Below are positions 25,301-34,712 of a stretch of 64,000 bases of DNA, one piece after another; position 1 is the first letter of the stretch, and every line of letters begins with the position of its first letter. The stretch is from positions 62,001 to 126,000 of the forward strand of contig JAZGUH010000374.1 in NCBI GenBank assembly GCA_037893225.1, in the 5' to 3' direction. The notes under the pieces are model-generated. The model was not told the DNA's origin and made no database searches. It worked only from the letters and a program-made list of their open reading frames with translations. The DNA comes from Hippasteria phrygiana. Lineage: Eukaryota; Echinodermata; Asteroidea; Valvatida; Goniasteridae. The position numbers and the translations under genes were made by a program.

Positions 25301-28300
25301 CACATCTGATCTCTGCGTACTTTCTATGAGAGAAATATTAAAGATCTGTTGTGTTGGATCAAAGACCGTCTGTGATAGTTAGAATGGCCTGACGTTTCGA
25401 TCTTTCTCAAAAGCTATCATTAACTGACATGACAACATTCTCTGAAATTACAGATAAAATGAGGACCGATGTTTGGGAAGGGAGTTAGAAGCCACCTAGG
25501 AAAAAAAATGGGATTTTGTGGGTGGGCAAGAAAAATAAAAAATAACGAATTAAGTGGAAAATAAAGCGCGATATTAACGAATTAAAAGGGGACATATAGA
25601 GATTTTGTCAACAATCATTTTTTTTTGTTCTTATAGAACTCTTTCAAACTCAACTATCTTTTCCCTGGTATAGGGTGCTGGTCAAAAGTCATACAGATTC
25701 TAGCTCTATTTTCCAGCCTGGTTCTTTTCCTACCTGATTATTGCATACGACTATGATGTGTTCTGGCTCGGGCATGACGCTACTGGAGGGTGAAACCAGG
25801 CTATCTTTAACCACGCCTGGGACACGGTATGATGAGAACAGCCGATAGTACTGCTCCATGCATAGGGGCTGCCCCGGCTTATGATGCCTCGCTCTGTCAA
25901 CTGGTAAGGCTCGTCTAGAAATACCATCAAATACCATAAAAAAATACCATGCAGGCATAATATCAAATATAAGCATAATATCAAATATAAGCATAATATC
26001 AAATATAGGCATCATATCAAATATAGGCCTAACTTTCAACAAATAGCAACCATAACTTTCAAGTTGACATGCATCGAAAAGATTCAGTTATCAAAAGTCA
26101 TCGCAACAGCTGCTTTATGAAAGGTTTCGGTAGAAGCAAATTGGTCACGAATGAAAAAATACACAATGATGAAAATACACAATATGCAAGTTGGGAATAA
26201 TTTTAACCGTCAAACAAACCACAAGGGAAACTGACCAGGTAAATTTGAATATATTTTCAAAGTGAACAAAGAAAACTTGCAGGAGCGGGATTTGAACCGG
26301 AGGTCGAAGGTTCGAATCTCGCTCCTGCCAGTTGTCTTTGTTCACTTTGAAAATAATATTAACCTTTAAAAATAAACTTAGAAGTAATATATATTTAGCA
26401 CAAGTTATAAAACGTACATTGAAAGGTGCCATCAGTAAAATTCAATAGCCACACAAAGTTTTTCCCGTAAAAGTATTTTAAAAGGAGTAGTATTGCGATG
26501 AAGAAATGGTAAAGTCTGCCCCTTCCTGTGATACTCCGGTCCCGCCCCTTCCTCTAAAATCCTAGCCCCTTCCTCTAAAATCCCCGCCCCAGCGCTGGAT
26601 GCGCCACCACTCGGAGGAATGTCCAGTGCCCCACCAATTTCTGTTCTGCAAACTAGTGACGTCGAGTTGATTAATTGCCAAATTTCTGAATGGCCAATCT
26701 GTTTTGCTTAATTATATCTAAATTGCTTCGTCAACAATGCCGTCTGGCTTGGTGATTAGATTCAGTGTCTGTACTTCACAACAAAGTTTGCCATATACTT
26801 GTACAATGAGCAGCTTAAGGTCTGCAGCGAGACGACCGGTAATCTCATAAAATTAATGGGCAACCTGCGCTCTTGAAAAAAATCAATAAAATCAATTACG
26901 TTACTGAAAATGTTGCAAATTCTGTTCTACTCAGCTTATATGCTGCGCTTTTTTTTTATTCTTTTTTTTTCGAGTACACAAAAATGCATGAAATGAAGAC
27001 GCGAAATAGCCCTGCAAAATACAAATAGAAAGACGTGTGGTTACTTACGCATCGATAATAACCTTGTAATCCAAAATTCCAGATATTAGCTTGGCTGCAA
27101 ACCTATCATGAAATAAAAAAAAGGATTCAATGGTGTTATTAAAGTGAATATTTACATGCATTTCGTTTTTATAGTTCAAACTTTAAAAAATACCTGATTA
27201 CTTTTTTTCGTTTAAGGATCGTATATAATGAATTATTCATTTCATCACTAAAGCAACTTGCTGCACTGTAACAGTACATAACCAATTTTGTTTCAATGCC
27301 GGATGATCAAGGTCGAGTTTTGGAAATAAACACTTTATAAAATTCAAAATGTCTTAGAAAAATTGTTATAATTATTGTGGTCTGGTAAGGGCTATTGTGG
27401 TTAATAAGAACAAAGTAATTGAAACTCCTACAAATATTTCGAAATAAACCATTTGCCACATACACTGAAGGCAAATGTTATTAATTACACGAGGAAGGAA
27501 GCGATAATTCTAATTCCATTTTTCTAGCCTTCAGCAGCAACTGATGGAATTTGTTTTTGCTTGTAATATACAATTTACAGTAATGTCTGAAGTGTTTACT
27601 GATCTGTTCCACGCGACACCCAGTATTTCGCATAAACTGATGATCTGCTTAGACTTCTCAAGGACTAGCCCACAAACACAGCAGAGAATCATCACAGCCT
27701 TGCCTCATGACGTCAAGAGATACCTAGCTACGCATATGCCTTCCCTTCAGTCGAAGGAACGAGGTTATTACCTTAACCGCTGGCCCTCGTCTCTGAAGTG
27801 CTGCTTGGGAAACACCATCCCTGGGTTGGAGTTGAGGGGAAGCGGCATATGATTGTTCAAGTACATGTCATCGAGCCACCATCTGTTTGTCTGTATAACA
27901 ACACCAAGCTAAATTAATAAATGATACTCCAGGTGCCTCAAGATAAATTGCTTGTGCTTTTCGCGAGTCCATTATTTTTTTAATAAAACCTGCTTGATTT
28001 GACCAAAGAGTGGGCTACCGTACCAAAGCCGCATGGGCTCAACATTGGCTCTCAAATGTAAACCCTTAAAAATGCAGAGAAGGTCGAAAGTTTTTTAAGT
28101 TAAAGTATGAATGTGTCAAAAATGATTTTGCTGGCTGAGCCGAATTATCATGGGCGGCATTCCGGGGGGGGGGGGGGGGCGTCCTAAAAATATTTGGGGG
28201 GAGGGGACGGCTATGGCAGTGTCCCCAAATAATTCCCACCCCCCTTTTCAAAAAACAACAACAACAACATCAACAAAAACAACAGATTAAAACGCCACCA

Positions 28301-31300
28301 CCAACAAAGTACAGTATTACTTTACTAGTACTTTACAGTTAAACTGTACAGCAACAACAACAGCGGCAACAACAACAGCAATGAAAAAACACAGAACGAC
28401 ACAAACAACAGCAACAGCAGCAACAACAGCAATTAAACATTCTCAGCGGCAGAAACAACAACTGCGGCAACAGCAACAACAACAACAGCAGCAGCAGCAG
28501 CAGCAGCAAAAACGGCAACGACAGCAACAACAACAGCAACGAAAACAACAACAACGAGAACAGCATCAACAACTGCAGCAAGTAAACATTCTTACCCAAT
28601 TGGCCTGTGTTTCTGCATACTCAAGAAGCTTCTTCTGCAGATACTCCCCCTGTCCTCCTGGTTTGCCAAACTCCCGAACGAGGCTCTCTGTCCTTGCATA
28701 CTGTTCCCTAAATACCGTTGCCCTTAGTGACTTCAGGTACCCGTCCAAAGTGGTTTGCAGAGGGGGCACCGGAAGACGTGGAAGCGGTTTCTGGAACCGA
28801 AACAATGTACAATTTTCAGCAAGTAGTAAGTAACGGGTAATACAAACGAGTTATTCTATTAGTTTCTTTAGATCTTGTACACGATAAAATTGTCAATCCA
28901 TATTTATTAATTACTTCATTAATTCAACTAACAAGCAAATACAGCGTAAACACATTTTAACATTGATTGTTACGTTATAATACCACGAAAACAATTGTTG
29001 GAAAAAATGAGTACCGACAAATATTCGTTGCTCTAAATCTGTGCAAATTTTAACTTCCCAACGTCTGGTGAACTGTCGCCCGACTGTATTTGGCAGGACA
29101 AAAGTTGCAGGACACAAAAACTTTCCAATGTTCAACAGCTTTCATCAATAATGTTGGTCATTTTTAAATTGTGAATAATTTGTGTCATTAAACGATTGAC
29201 GGTCAGTTTTTTTTCAAGTTTACTGGTCAAAGATTTTGCACCACAATTGGGAACCTCTGTTTTGTCAATTGAAGTTCACTAAAAAAAACAAAAATGCATT
29301 GGTTAATCAAAACTGAAAATCTGCAGGATGTTTATTGACGTAACACTGTTTCAAGTAGGCCCTTCGTGTTTAGGCCTGTGGGCAATTCGACATCCAACCA
29401 ACATTTCCTTTATTAAGACGGTTTACAGACCTAACTGCAAAATGCTATAGGTCTACGCCGGTTCTAGTTAACGTTTTAAAGTACAGTACAGTCATCTTTA
29501 TCGTAGTTAAAGTCATCGTAGTTATCATCGTAGTTATCGCCATTATAAACACAAAATGAAATGAAATAAAATAACATAAAATAAAGTACAATACAATAAA
29601 ATAAAATAGCTGCCGCAGCTGCAGAGACAGCTTGTGAAGTGGCACAGAGATTCCGGTGATATCAAACCATCGTCAAAGTATTCCCGTCTAAATGAAGAAA
29701 ACATTAATCCTTTTCTTATATATATCTATCAGGACTCTCACGAGCTATATAAAAGTACCAGACAGAAATAAGCCCTTAGAAAAAATTATCACAAACTTAC
29801 GCATTTTATTCGAACTTGACATTTATTTGAACTCGGCCTTTGGAGAGCTTTGTATGCCCTATGTTAGAGTTGAAACCATCCATAAATGATATTCGCAACA
29901 CATCTCAGAGAGATCACTCTACTGGATGTCACCGAAAATCTCTTTAAACTAAGCCACTTTCTTGCCTAATGATGTTTGTCTGTTTCATTTCAAACGGAAT
30001 TCAAGCGGAACATCCCTGACGCGCCGCATGATGCGTGAGGTGTCTTAATGATGACGTCACAGTCGGAGACACCCCACGGTTATCCCTGGGTCAGGAAGTA
30101 ATTGGTTAGAAAATTATGTGTTTGCTTCATTGCCACCTCATCAAAATCCTGACCTCAACATTCACTTCATGTAATCCCGTTGATATTTAAAGGGGTGTTT
30201 GTCTGGGACTCAGGCTTACGTTGCAAATGTCACAGTTTAATAAAAATGTGTGGATTGTTTTTATGGAATCCTCCAAAATATAGCCCGATCGGTCATGCAC
30301 TCTGTCTATGAATTGTTGAGGAAAACGCTTAAAGGAACCCCAGTTAATTAGTACTTACGTCTATACATTTGCACTGTCATACACAGAGAAGTTTTAATAA
30401 TGACAAAGCGATCTTATTCCTTTTTAGAGTGCCTTTCTTTTATCAGTATAGTTTTCCTGTCGATAGCTAGCCAAATCTTTAAAAATGATTAATGGACACT
30501 TAAATGAACATCTGATAAAAATCCTGCAAAAATTTATTTTACTCGCTTGACCAAAATAGCATGCTACGCAAAGCATTATAAGCAGTTTCCTGTATGTAGG
30601 CCTATATTATTCCACAACTGCTATCAACATAGATATATAGGTCTTCGCTCTAATTTGCAGTCAATAATGATCCTGATTGATTAAGTCAACACGAATGTCG
30701 GCTACAGTCGGACTTCTCTTATCTCATGTGAAGTATTCAACGGCTGTTTCGTGTCAGAAAAGAGGAAACTCGGTAGTAGATGTGTATTTAGCGTGTTAAC
30801 CCAATGGCAATGGAATGCTAAGTTGAATGGAAATTGACATACGATGTAAATTGCTCAATACTATTTTAGTCATTAATTTACAATATTTTCAACCTTTGGT
30901 AAAGGGGAATTCCTCTTATTATGTCACTTTTTAGTATTGTAAGAAAAAAGTGTAGTTCTATAAAAACAAAAAGTTCCCACAAAATCTTACTGTGTTTCGA
31001 GGACAACGTGCATGCTCTATTTCCATTGGCTGTGTTTAATCTTCCTAATCGAATTATTCCTTACACTACGGGCGCCATTCAATTCCATTTTATGGTTCCA
31101 GACCTAGGTACTGAGCAACCAAACGAAACTGAATAGCGGGTTTGTCATTTCTAACGAATCAATATAACATTCTACTCAGCTTATATGCTGCGCTTTATTT
31201 TTTTATTCTTTTTTTTCGAGTACACAAAAATGCATGAAATGAAGACGCGAAATAGCCCTGCAAAATACAAATAGAAAGACGTGTATATCACAACACATGG

Positions 31301-34300
31301 TTACCTGGGAAAAAAATTAAATAGAATCTCCAGAGGGCTCACATATTAGTATATCATCCAACACAAGATGGCCCCTTTAAGTAGACGGGAAATCATTGCT
31401 TGTAGAGACTACGTATTCTGGGTCCCTGATGAAAAAAAACCACCTTAAAATCGGACTCACTTCAGGGGCAACCATGTGAGAAACAACCTTTAAACCTACA
31501 CTAGAGTTGTCGCGGATTGACCCCTTTGGACGCGAGATCGGTCAACTATACTACGGGAGCTTTCTTTCCCAATTGGTTGCCTAGGTTACGGGTTGTTGAC
31601 TTTCAGACGGGCTACTCGAGTCGTGAGACCGTTCCGCCTCATGATCACGTCCCACTTGACCTATTTTGTGTTTTCTTCTCTCATACACTGACATTTTCTT
31701 GACTCTTTATGTTCTGGTGCCGAGGGGCAAGGCATGTCACGTGTCTACAAATTATAAGCAAGATGTTAAAGTCCGAAGGATTGCAGAAACTACCAGTTGC
31801 GATTTATCACTCTGAATTTTTAGGGGCTGAAACTGCGGGAAATGAGAAACAAAAATGTGGCTGCCTTTTTAACAGGATTGTGTCTCAGAGTATATAACTA
31901 TATCCGGTGGGGATGGCGCCCGTTCCTCTCCACATTCAGGTTTTTGGCCCCCGATCCCTGCCTCTCCTATTTAACATTGCAGTTGCCACACACAAATTAG
32001 GCCTAGTGTATTCTCTAACCCTGGCTACCAAAACAAAACTGGTGCACTCTGATACGAGAATCAGACCTATTTTCTCACTGTTGCCCGCACGACTGTCCAG
32101 TTAAGATAACAACCATTCCACAAAGATGTTTCACAGAAACACTTCAAAATGGACTGCCGACATTCGATGGGAAGCGCACCTACCCTTGAAAGATATCACA
32201 AACCAGTTCGACAGAGCTTTCTCGTTCAATTTGATCTTCTCAAATCCAATACATCATGACCAAGGCAGAAACATTGCTGAACATTCAATCATGTCCTTCT
32301 CGGACCTGATTTGCATTCAGCGCGTCATGCGTGACATTTTCCAAAATGGTAATATCGCACGCGAAGATTACCGGCTTCAGCTGCGGTACGATCCAGCATT
32401 GATTGAAGATGAACTAACGCCCTTGTACTAGATTCCAAGAGGCTGGAACCCATGTGCTCGCCTTAATTATTACATTTGCCAAAATACGGTCCAATGTATC
32501 TATCTGTAACTAAATGTTCAAAAAGTTCACAAAACAATATAGACCCTAGGAAATTTATCGAAAATTCAACTTTTATGCATACAAAATAATGATATACTTT
32601 TACTATTCATTTTAATTAAATGTGTCTTGTTTTCGTGATTAAGGAAATTTAATTTGGCATAAAATCCAAGTTATTGATATGCAAGGTCAGGATCATAACC
32701 GTTCCCCAATCAAATGCTTTAAAGTTGAAAAACTACGGATTGGTTGAAATAACCAATATATTGGTTAAAACAACCAATTACTGGTAGATATGTGTCCAAC
32801 CAATTGGATTGGTTGGACACATATCAACCAATCCTACCAATATATCGGTTGTTTTCAACCAATCCGTTTTTAGAGTGTACCCTCAGTAGCCCCGAATTAT
32901 GGCCCCAGTAAGACATGCTTGCGAAACCATGAGTTACTTTCCAATTGAAAGTAACTAACTAATTAAATCGACAGTTAAAAAAGGAAAGTACTTAAAGGGA
33001 AATCAAAATGCCTTCTGGTCTTAAAATGCGAGTCATTTCATCCACCTAAGGGACGACTTGAAAGTGCGTACTTAGTCACCCAAAAAAACCCAAACCGGAC
33101 CGCAAAGAAACCGCGCGTAACTGGAAACAAACTCGCAAATGAATAAATTCAACAGAATTCCTCCGCTCGATATGCAAAACTGAGTCCGGACGCTTTGAGC
33201 TGAGCAATATTAGATCCCGCAGCACACGGAGGCTATATACCGTTGCTCAAGTGCGCAGCCCCCTGTTCCTCTTAGAAGAATTTACCATCCAATTAGGCAC
33301 TGCGCGGATCACTTACTTGATTTAATTCAAGGGCGCGTTGGGGCCGACGCGTCAATTTCACGCAGCGGTTAGTTGCGATTAGGCAGTGCATGCACAGGAC
33401 GGGAAGAGTGTAGCTCAGGGATAAACGGGTTGCGCCCCCCGCATGTAACACTTCCTAGTTTGGCCAGAATTTACAGCAGCCACACCGTACATTTAAAAAG
33501 TTTGCTTCCTTTCTTCTAAGTCTTTTAATGAAGTACAAATCTAAAAGTAAAATTATACTAAATAATGGATTTTGAAAGCAGAACTGATCACGATATACTG
33601 AATGGAAAGCGCGAGTTGGTTTTCCTACTTAAACAAATTAAAAACCTACTTAATTGGAGCTTTAAAAACATCAAAAGGAACATAAAACGGTATGGCAATA
33701 CATCTTTGAGACGTCTTTGAGGCACTGTGCCTGCAATATTTACATGTTCTAAATCAGTTGGTCTGGGTTCCCCAATACCACCGACTGCCTATATTTAATT
33801 TTCAGATATGTTGACAAAGCTCTTTCAAAGAAGGAGTGGGTATCAGTTTCTTGAAGGGCAATAACATGATCTCTCTATATATATTTCACAACCCATTTGA
33901 AGTTCTATTACGTCATTATTATTGATTTGAATGAGTAGGAAAATAATCTGCTAAAGTGGGATTTGAACACGCGACCTGTCGATTACCGTTCTATGTTTGG
34001 TTTTAAAGATCACTTTATACATGCTGATAATTACTTATTTATTATTAGTAAATTTGGGGCAATAATGCTGTACCAAATATTCCACATTGTGCTTTTTTGT
34101 TGAAATTGTGTAGGAATGTTGAAGTGGAATTTCCTTCTAGATAAAGCTCGACTTCTAGAAAAAGTTGATTCTTTATACACGAGGTAGCCACGATCTGATT
34201 AGTGATGCAATTGTTAGGGTCCAAATTAGCAAACATAATCTCAAGTGCCTGAACTAGCAGGTTTTACGTACTGCGCGTCAAATCGGACAATTTTGCTTCA

Positions 34301-34712
34301 GAATATATTAGCTGTAGATTTTGCAGTAAGTCAACTTAAAGAGATTTTTAGGCCCAGAGTGAATTTGTCAATCGTGTTTACTTTTAAGAGTTTTTGAAAC
34401 CACGTTAAATCTGAAGTTGCCAAATCGATTCCAGGTCACTGACTTGCGCCAAATGTGTGACTAAATCTGTATCACGAACTACACGTTTAAAAATGACTTA
34501 CCAGTTGGATGGGGTTGTTGATGTCATCATCGAGGTCTCCGTTGGCCACATAGCGGTCCGTGGTCACGTGGTTCATGTACCCGCCTGGCGACTTCTTCGC
34601 CTCGCGCTGGTTCCCGGGGGTGACACCGTTTGTTACAGGCATGGGTCGGCGTTGGCTGCTGGCTACCAGTGAACTCATACAAGCTTACAGCAGCTAATCG
34701 CCGTAGGCCTAC
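16104..34712 (-). CDS. CHAT: Choline acetyltransferase (ChAT), complete, 14 coding exons
   Basis: It makes acetylcholine from choline and acetyl-CoA in the cytosol of cholinergic neurons. Coding exons, 5' to 3': 34502-34678, 28596-28790, 27772-27890, 27049-27102, 25734-25914, 24948-25122, 20718-20914, 18942-19042, 18583-18717, 18092-18214, 17464-17602, 17009-17071, 16750-16887, 16104-16334. Every intron is GT-AG and every phase closes, giving 675 residues (human isoforms 630 and 748). Landmarks: [12 protein letters not shown] (60-71); catalytic His381 in CGLNYEHSP; CoA-site lysines in GKGFPK (461-466); EGRVDNIR (505-512), where VDN is the choline-type triplet and carnitine enzymes have T-D/E-T; STSQ (596-599). 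Position 562 is Cys where vertebrate ChAT has Asn. ATG 34678 has in-frame stops just upstream within the same exon. The 59-residue N-terminal extension is unlike vertebrate ChAT. VAChT lies 11 kb upstream. Confidence 0.98.
16750..16887 (-). CDS. CHAT: ChAT coding exon 13 (STS motif)
   Basis: It encodes [18 protein letters not shown], then [10 protein letters not shown] and NLSTSQ. The second residue of D-C-H is the Cys that replaces the usual Asn. STSQ is the family substrate-binding motif. Acceptor TTAATGTAG, donor GCCAG|GTATGT. Confidence 0.95.
17009..17071 (-). CDS. CHAT: ChAT coding exon 12 (63 bp)
   Basis: It encodes [20 protein letters not shown] and Thr, matching vertebrate SEKLLLLKDAIRAQT. 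Acceptor TGTACCCAG, donor TTACA|GTGAGT. Phase 0 at both ends. Confidence 0.93.
17370..17440. repeat. MITE family A, partial copy 2, in a ChAT intron
   Basis: GGCGGCAGACATAACGGTCC followed by TGCTAG-TCTGAGCATG matches the left and middle parts of the copy at 51711-51850. The right arm is absent, and the remnant ends about 25 bp from the donor of ChAT coding exon 11. Confidence 0.65.
17464..17602 (-). CDS. CHAT: ChAT coding exon 11 (choline-selectivity motif)
   Basis: It encodes [20 protein letters not shown] and onward to DRPAT. The VDN triplet identifies a choline rather than a carnitine acyltransferase. Acceptor AATTCGAAG, donor GCTACA|GTAAGT. Confidence 0.96.
18092..18214 (-). CDS. CHAT: ChAT coding exon 10 (CoA-binding region)
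   Basis: It encodes [19 protein letters not shown], then [16 protein letters not shown]. The lysines of GKGFPK correspond to the CoA-phosphate-binding lysines of ChAT. Acceptor CTTCTGCAG, donor TTTAG|GTAACC. Confidence 0.95.
18486..18516. repeat. (TTTG)n microsatellite in a ChAT intron
   Basis: About seven perfect TTTG units. Confidence 0.92.
18583..18717 (-). CDS. CHAT: ChAT coding exon 9
   Basis: It encodes [27 protein letters not shown] and RIRMD, aligning with vertebrate SELPAPRRLRWKCS. Acceptor ACGTTGCAG, donor GACAG|GTAGTT. Confidence 0.94.
18942..19042 (-). CDS. CHAT: ChAT coding exon 8 (catalytic histidine)
   Basis: It encodes [20 protein letters not shown] and [11 protein letters not shown]. 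His381 in YEHSP is the general base that deprotonates choline. Acceptor CTGTGCAG, donor ATACAT|GTAAGT. It ends in phase 2. Confidence 0.96.
19043..20717. other. ChAT intron between coding exons 7 and 8
   Basis: AT-rich intron sequence. No nested gene or recognised mobile element was seen. One TGACGTCA octamer lies at 20493. Confidence 0.6.
20718..20914 (-). CDS. CHAT: ChAT coding exon 7
   Basis: It encodes [19 protein letters not shown], then HQMLHGGG and NRWFDKTMQ, matching vertebrate [14 protein letters not shown] and LLHGGG. Acceptor GAATGCAG, donor ATGCAG|GTGGGT. Confidence 0.96.
21187..21634. mobile_element. 448-bp TIR element with nested palindromes
   Basis: The ends are inverted repeats of about 40 bp: TATGTTAAGGAGAATACATG at 21187 and CATGTATTCTCCTTAACATA ending at 21634. 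Inside the left end, 21211-21286 is itself a near-perfect hairpin around GGCGCGAAGCGCC. A CGAATCCACACTT motif recurs four times, and GATTCGTAGTTCCGAATC occurs twice in its right half. There is no transposase, so it is a non-autonomous foldback/MITE-type element. Confidence 0.82.
21668..21880 (-). other. Unidentified protein-like open frame in a ChAT intron
   Basis: The minus-strand frame reads [19 protein letters not shown], later [19 protein letters not shown] and [15 protein letters not shown], then a stop. It looks more like real protein than most chance frames here. There is no ATG (the frame is open upstream from 21865), and it does not align with any part of ChAT. It could be a fragment of a mobile-element protein or a chance frame. 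Confidence 0.25.
24110..24140. repeat. (TTTA)n microsatellite
   Basis: About eight TTTA units in the intron between ChAT coding exons 6 and 7. Confidence 0.92.
24948..25122 (-). CDS. CHAT: ChAT coding exon 6
   Basis: It encodes [19 protein letters not shown] and onward to KLIK, matching vertebrate FFVLDVVINFRRLSEGDL. Acceptor TTTCTCAG, donor AAAG|GTGGGT. It ends in phase 1. Confidence 0.96.
25734..25914 (-). CDS. CHAT: ChAT coding exon 5
   Basis: It encodes [25 protein letters not shown] and [15 protein letters not shown], a strongly conserved block of the family. Acceptor TATTTCTAG, donor AATCAG|GTAGGA. A tandem repeat of about 18 bp lies just upstream of the acceptor. Confidence 0.96.
25921..26036. 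repeat. Tandem repeat of about 18 bp beside the ChAT exon 5 acceptor
   Basis: The unit GCATAATATCAAATATAA is repeated about four times (25955-26031) with small changes, preceded by two copies of an AAATACCAT motif. It abuts the intron side of the exon 5 acceptor (exon begins at 25914), where the branch point and pyrimidine tract would normally lie. Confidence 0.8.
26247..26360. repeat. Hairpin made of two inverted tRNA-3'-end-like segments
   Basis: The right arm holds GGTTCGAATCTCGCTCCTGC followed by CA, like the T-arm and 3' end of a tRNA. The left arm (GCAGGAGCGGGATTTGAACC) is its reverse complement. The arms continue into matching flanks (TTCAAAGTGAACAAAG and its complement), giving about 48 bp per side with almost no loop. 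This is an inverted SINE/tRNA remnant or small foldback element in a ChAT intron. Confidence 0.75.
26925..27038. repeat. 114-bp direct repeat, copy 1 (adjoins ChAT exon 4 donor)
   Basis: It is nearly identical to 31170-31284, from TTCTACTCAGCTTATATGCT through GAAATGAAGACGCGAAATAG to AGACGTGT. It ends about 10 bp from the exon 4 5' splice site (donor GT at 27047-27048). Confidence 0.88.
27049..27102 (-). CDS. CHAT: ChAT coding exon 4 (54 bp)
   Basis: It encodes [17 protein letters not shown] with split codons at both ends (Arg164, Ala182). It matches vertebrate FAASLISGVLSYKALLD. Acceptor CATGATAG, donor GATGC|GTAAGT. Confidence 0.95.
27772..27890 (-). CDS. CHAT: ChAT coding exon 3
   Basis: It encodes [19 protein letters not shown], then [10 protein letters not shown], matching the family W-L-x-D-M-Y-L-N-N stretch. 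Acceptor TTATACAG, donor TTAAG|GTAATA. It ends in phase 2. Confidence 0.95.
28345..28580. repeat. CAG/CAA (transcript CTG/TTG) trinucleotide repeat beside the ChAT exon 2 donor
   Basis: Interrupted CAA/CAG triplets on the plus strand run for about 235 bp, with a pure (CAG) stretch near 28488-28507. On the ChAT pre-mRNA this is (CUG/UUG)n, beginning about 15 bp downstream of the exon 2 5' splice site. The long poly-Gln and poly-Leu frames across it are repeat artefacts. Confidence 0.9.
28596..28790 (-). CDS. CHAT: ChAT coding exon 2
   Basis: Residues 60-124, from [19 protein letters not shown] to ETQANW, the classical start of the choline/carnitine acyltransferase fold. Acceptor GGTTCCAG, donor TTGG|GTAAGA. 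A CTG/TTG repeat begins about 15 bp past the donor. Confidence 0.96.
31170..31284. repeat. 114-bp direct repeat, copy 2
   Basis: Same orientation and almost the same sequence as 26925-27038, in the first ChAT coding intron. The only clear difference is in the T-rich run. Confidence 0.88.
32721..32880. repeat. Palindromic MITE (family B terminus, AACCAAT interior)
   Basis: A long hairpin with repeated AACCAAT/ATTGGTT motifs and a perfect core, GATATGTGTCCAACCAATT and its mirror, at 32788-32826. The right end TTTTTAGAGTGTA matches the terminus of the element at 60094-60319. The left terminus is decayed. Confidence 0.75.
34502..34712 (-). CDS. CHAT: ChAT exon with start codon (5' UTR plus residues 1-59)
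   Basis: Acceptor TTTTTTCTGTCTCGCCTCAAACAG (split in writing: TTTTTTCTGTC, TCGCCTCAAACAG) ends at 34713. The 34-bp leader has TAG and TAA in frame before ATG 34678. Coding runs to the donor CCAACTG|GTAAGT. The encoded [18 protein letters not shown] and onward is hydrophilic and not recognised. A 3' splice site upstream of the start implies a further noncoding exon. Confidence 0.88.

Larger units (their letters stand above)
28791..34501. other. First ChAT coding intron (5.7 kb)
   Basis: It carries the 114-bp direct repeat, a palindromic MITE at 32721-32880, and four consecutive same-frame plus-strand open frames at 31517-32431 that I could not identify. A GC-richer stretch at about 33100-33450 stands out from the AT-rich surroundings. 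No nested gene was recognised. Confidence 0.55.

Noticed and set aside
27544..27852. 102-codon plus-strand frame
   Set aside because: It is the shadow of ChAT coding exon 3, which matches the family on the minus strand.
28339..28599. Poly-Leu/Cys and poly-Gln open frames
   Set aside because: They are produced by the CAG/CAA repeat in the intron after ChAT exon 2.
33955..34010. tRNA-like GTGTTCAAATCCCAC on the minus strand
   Set aside because: Only a T-arm-like stretch is present, without an A box or other arms. It is too little for a tRNA or SINE call.
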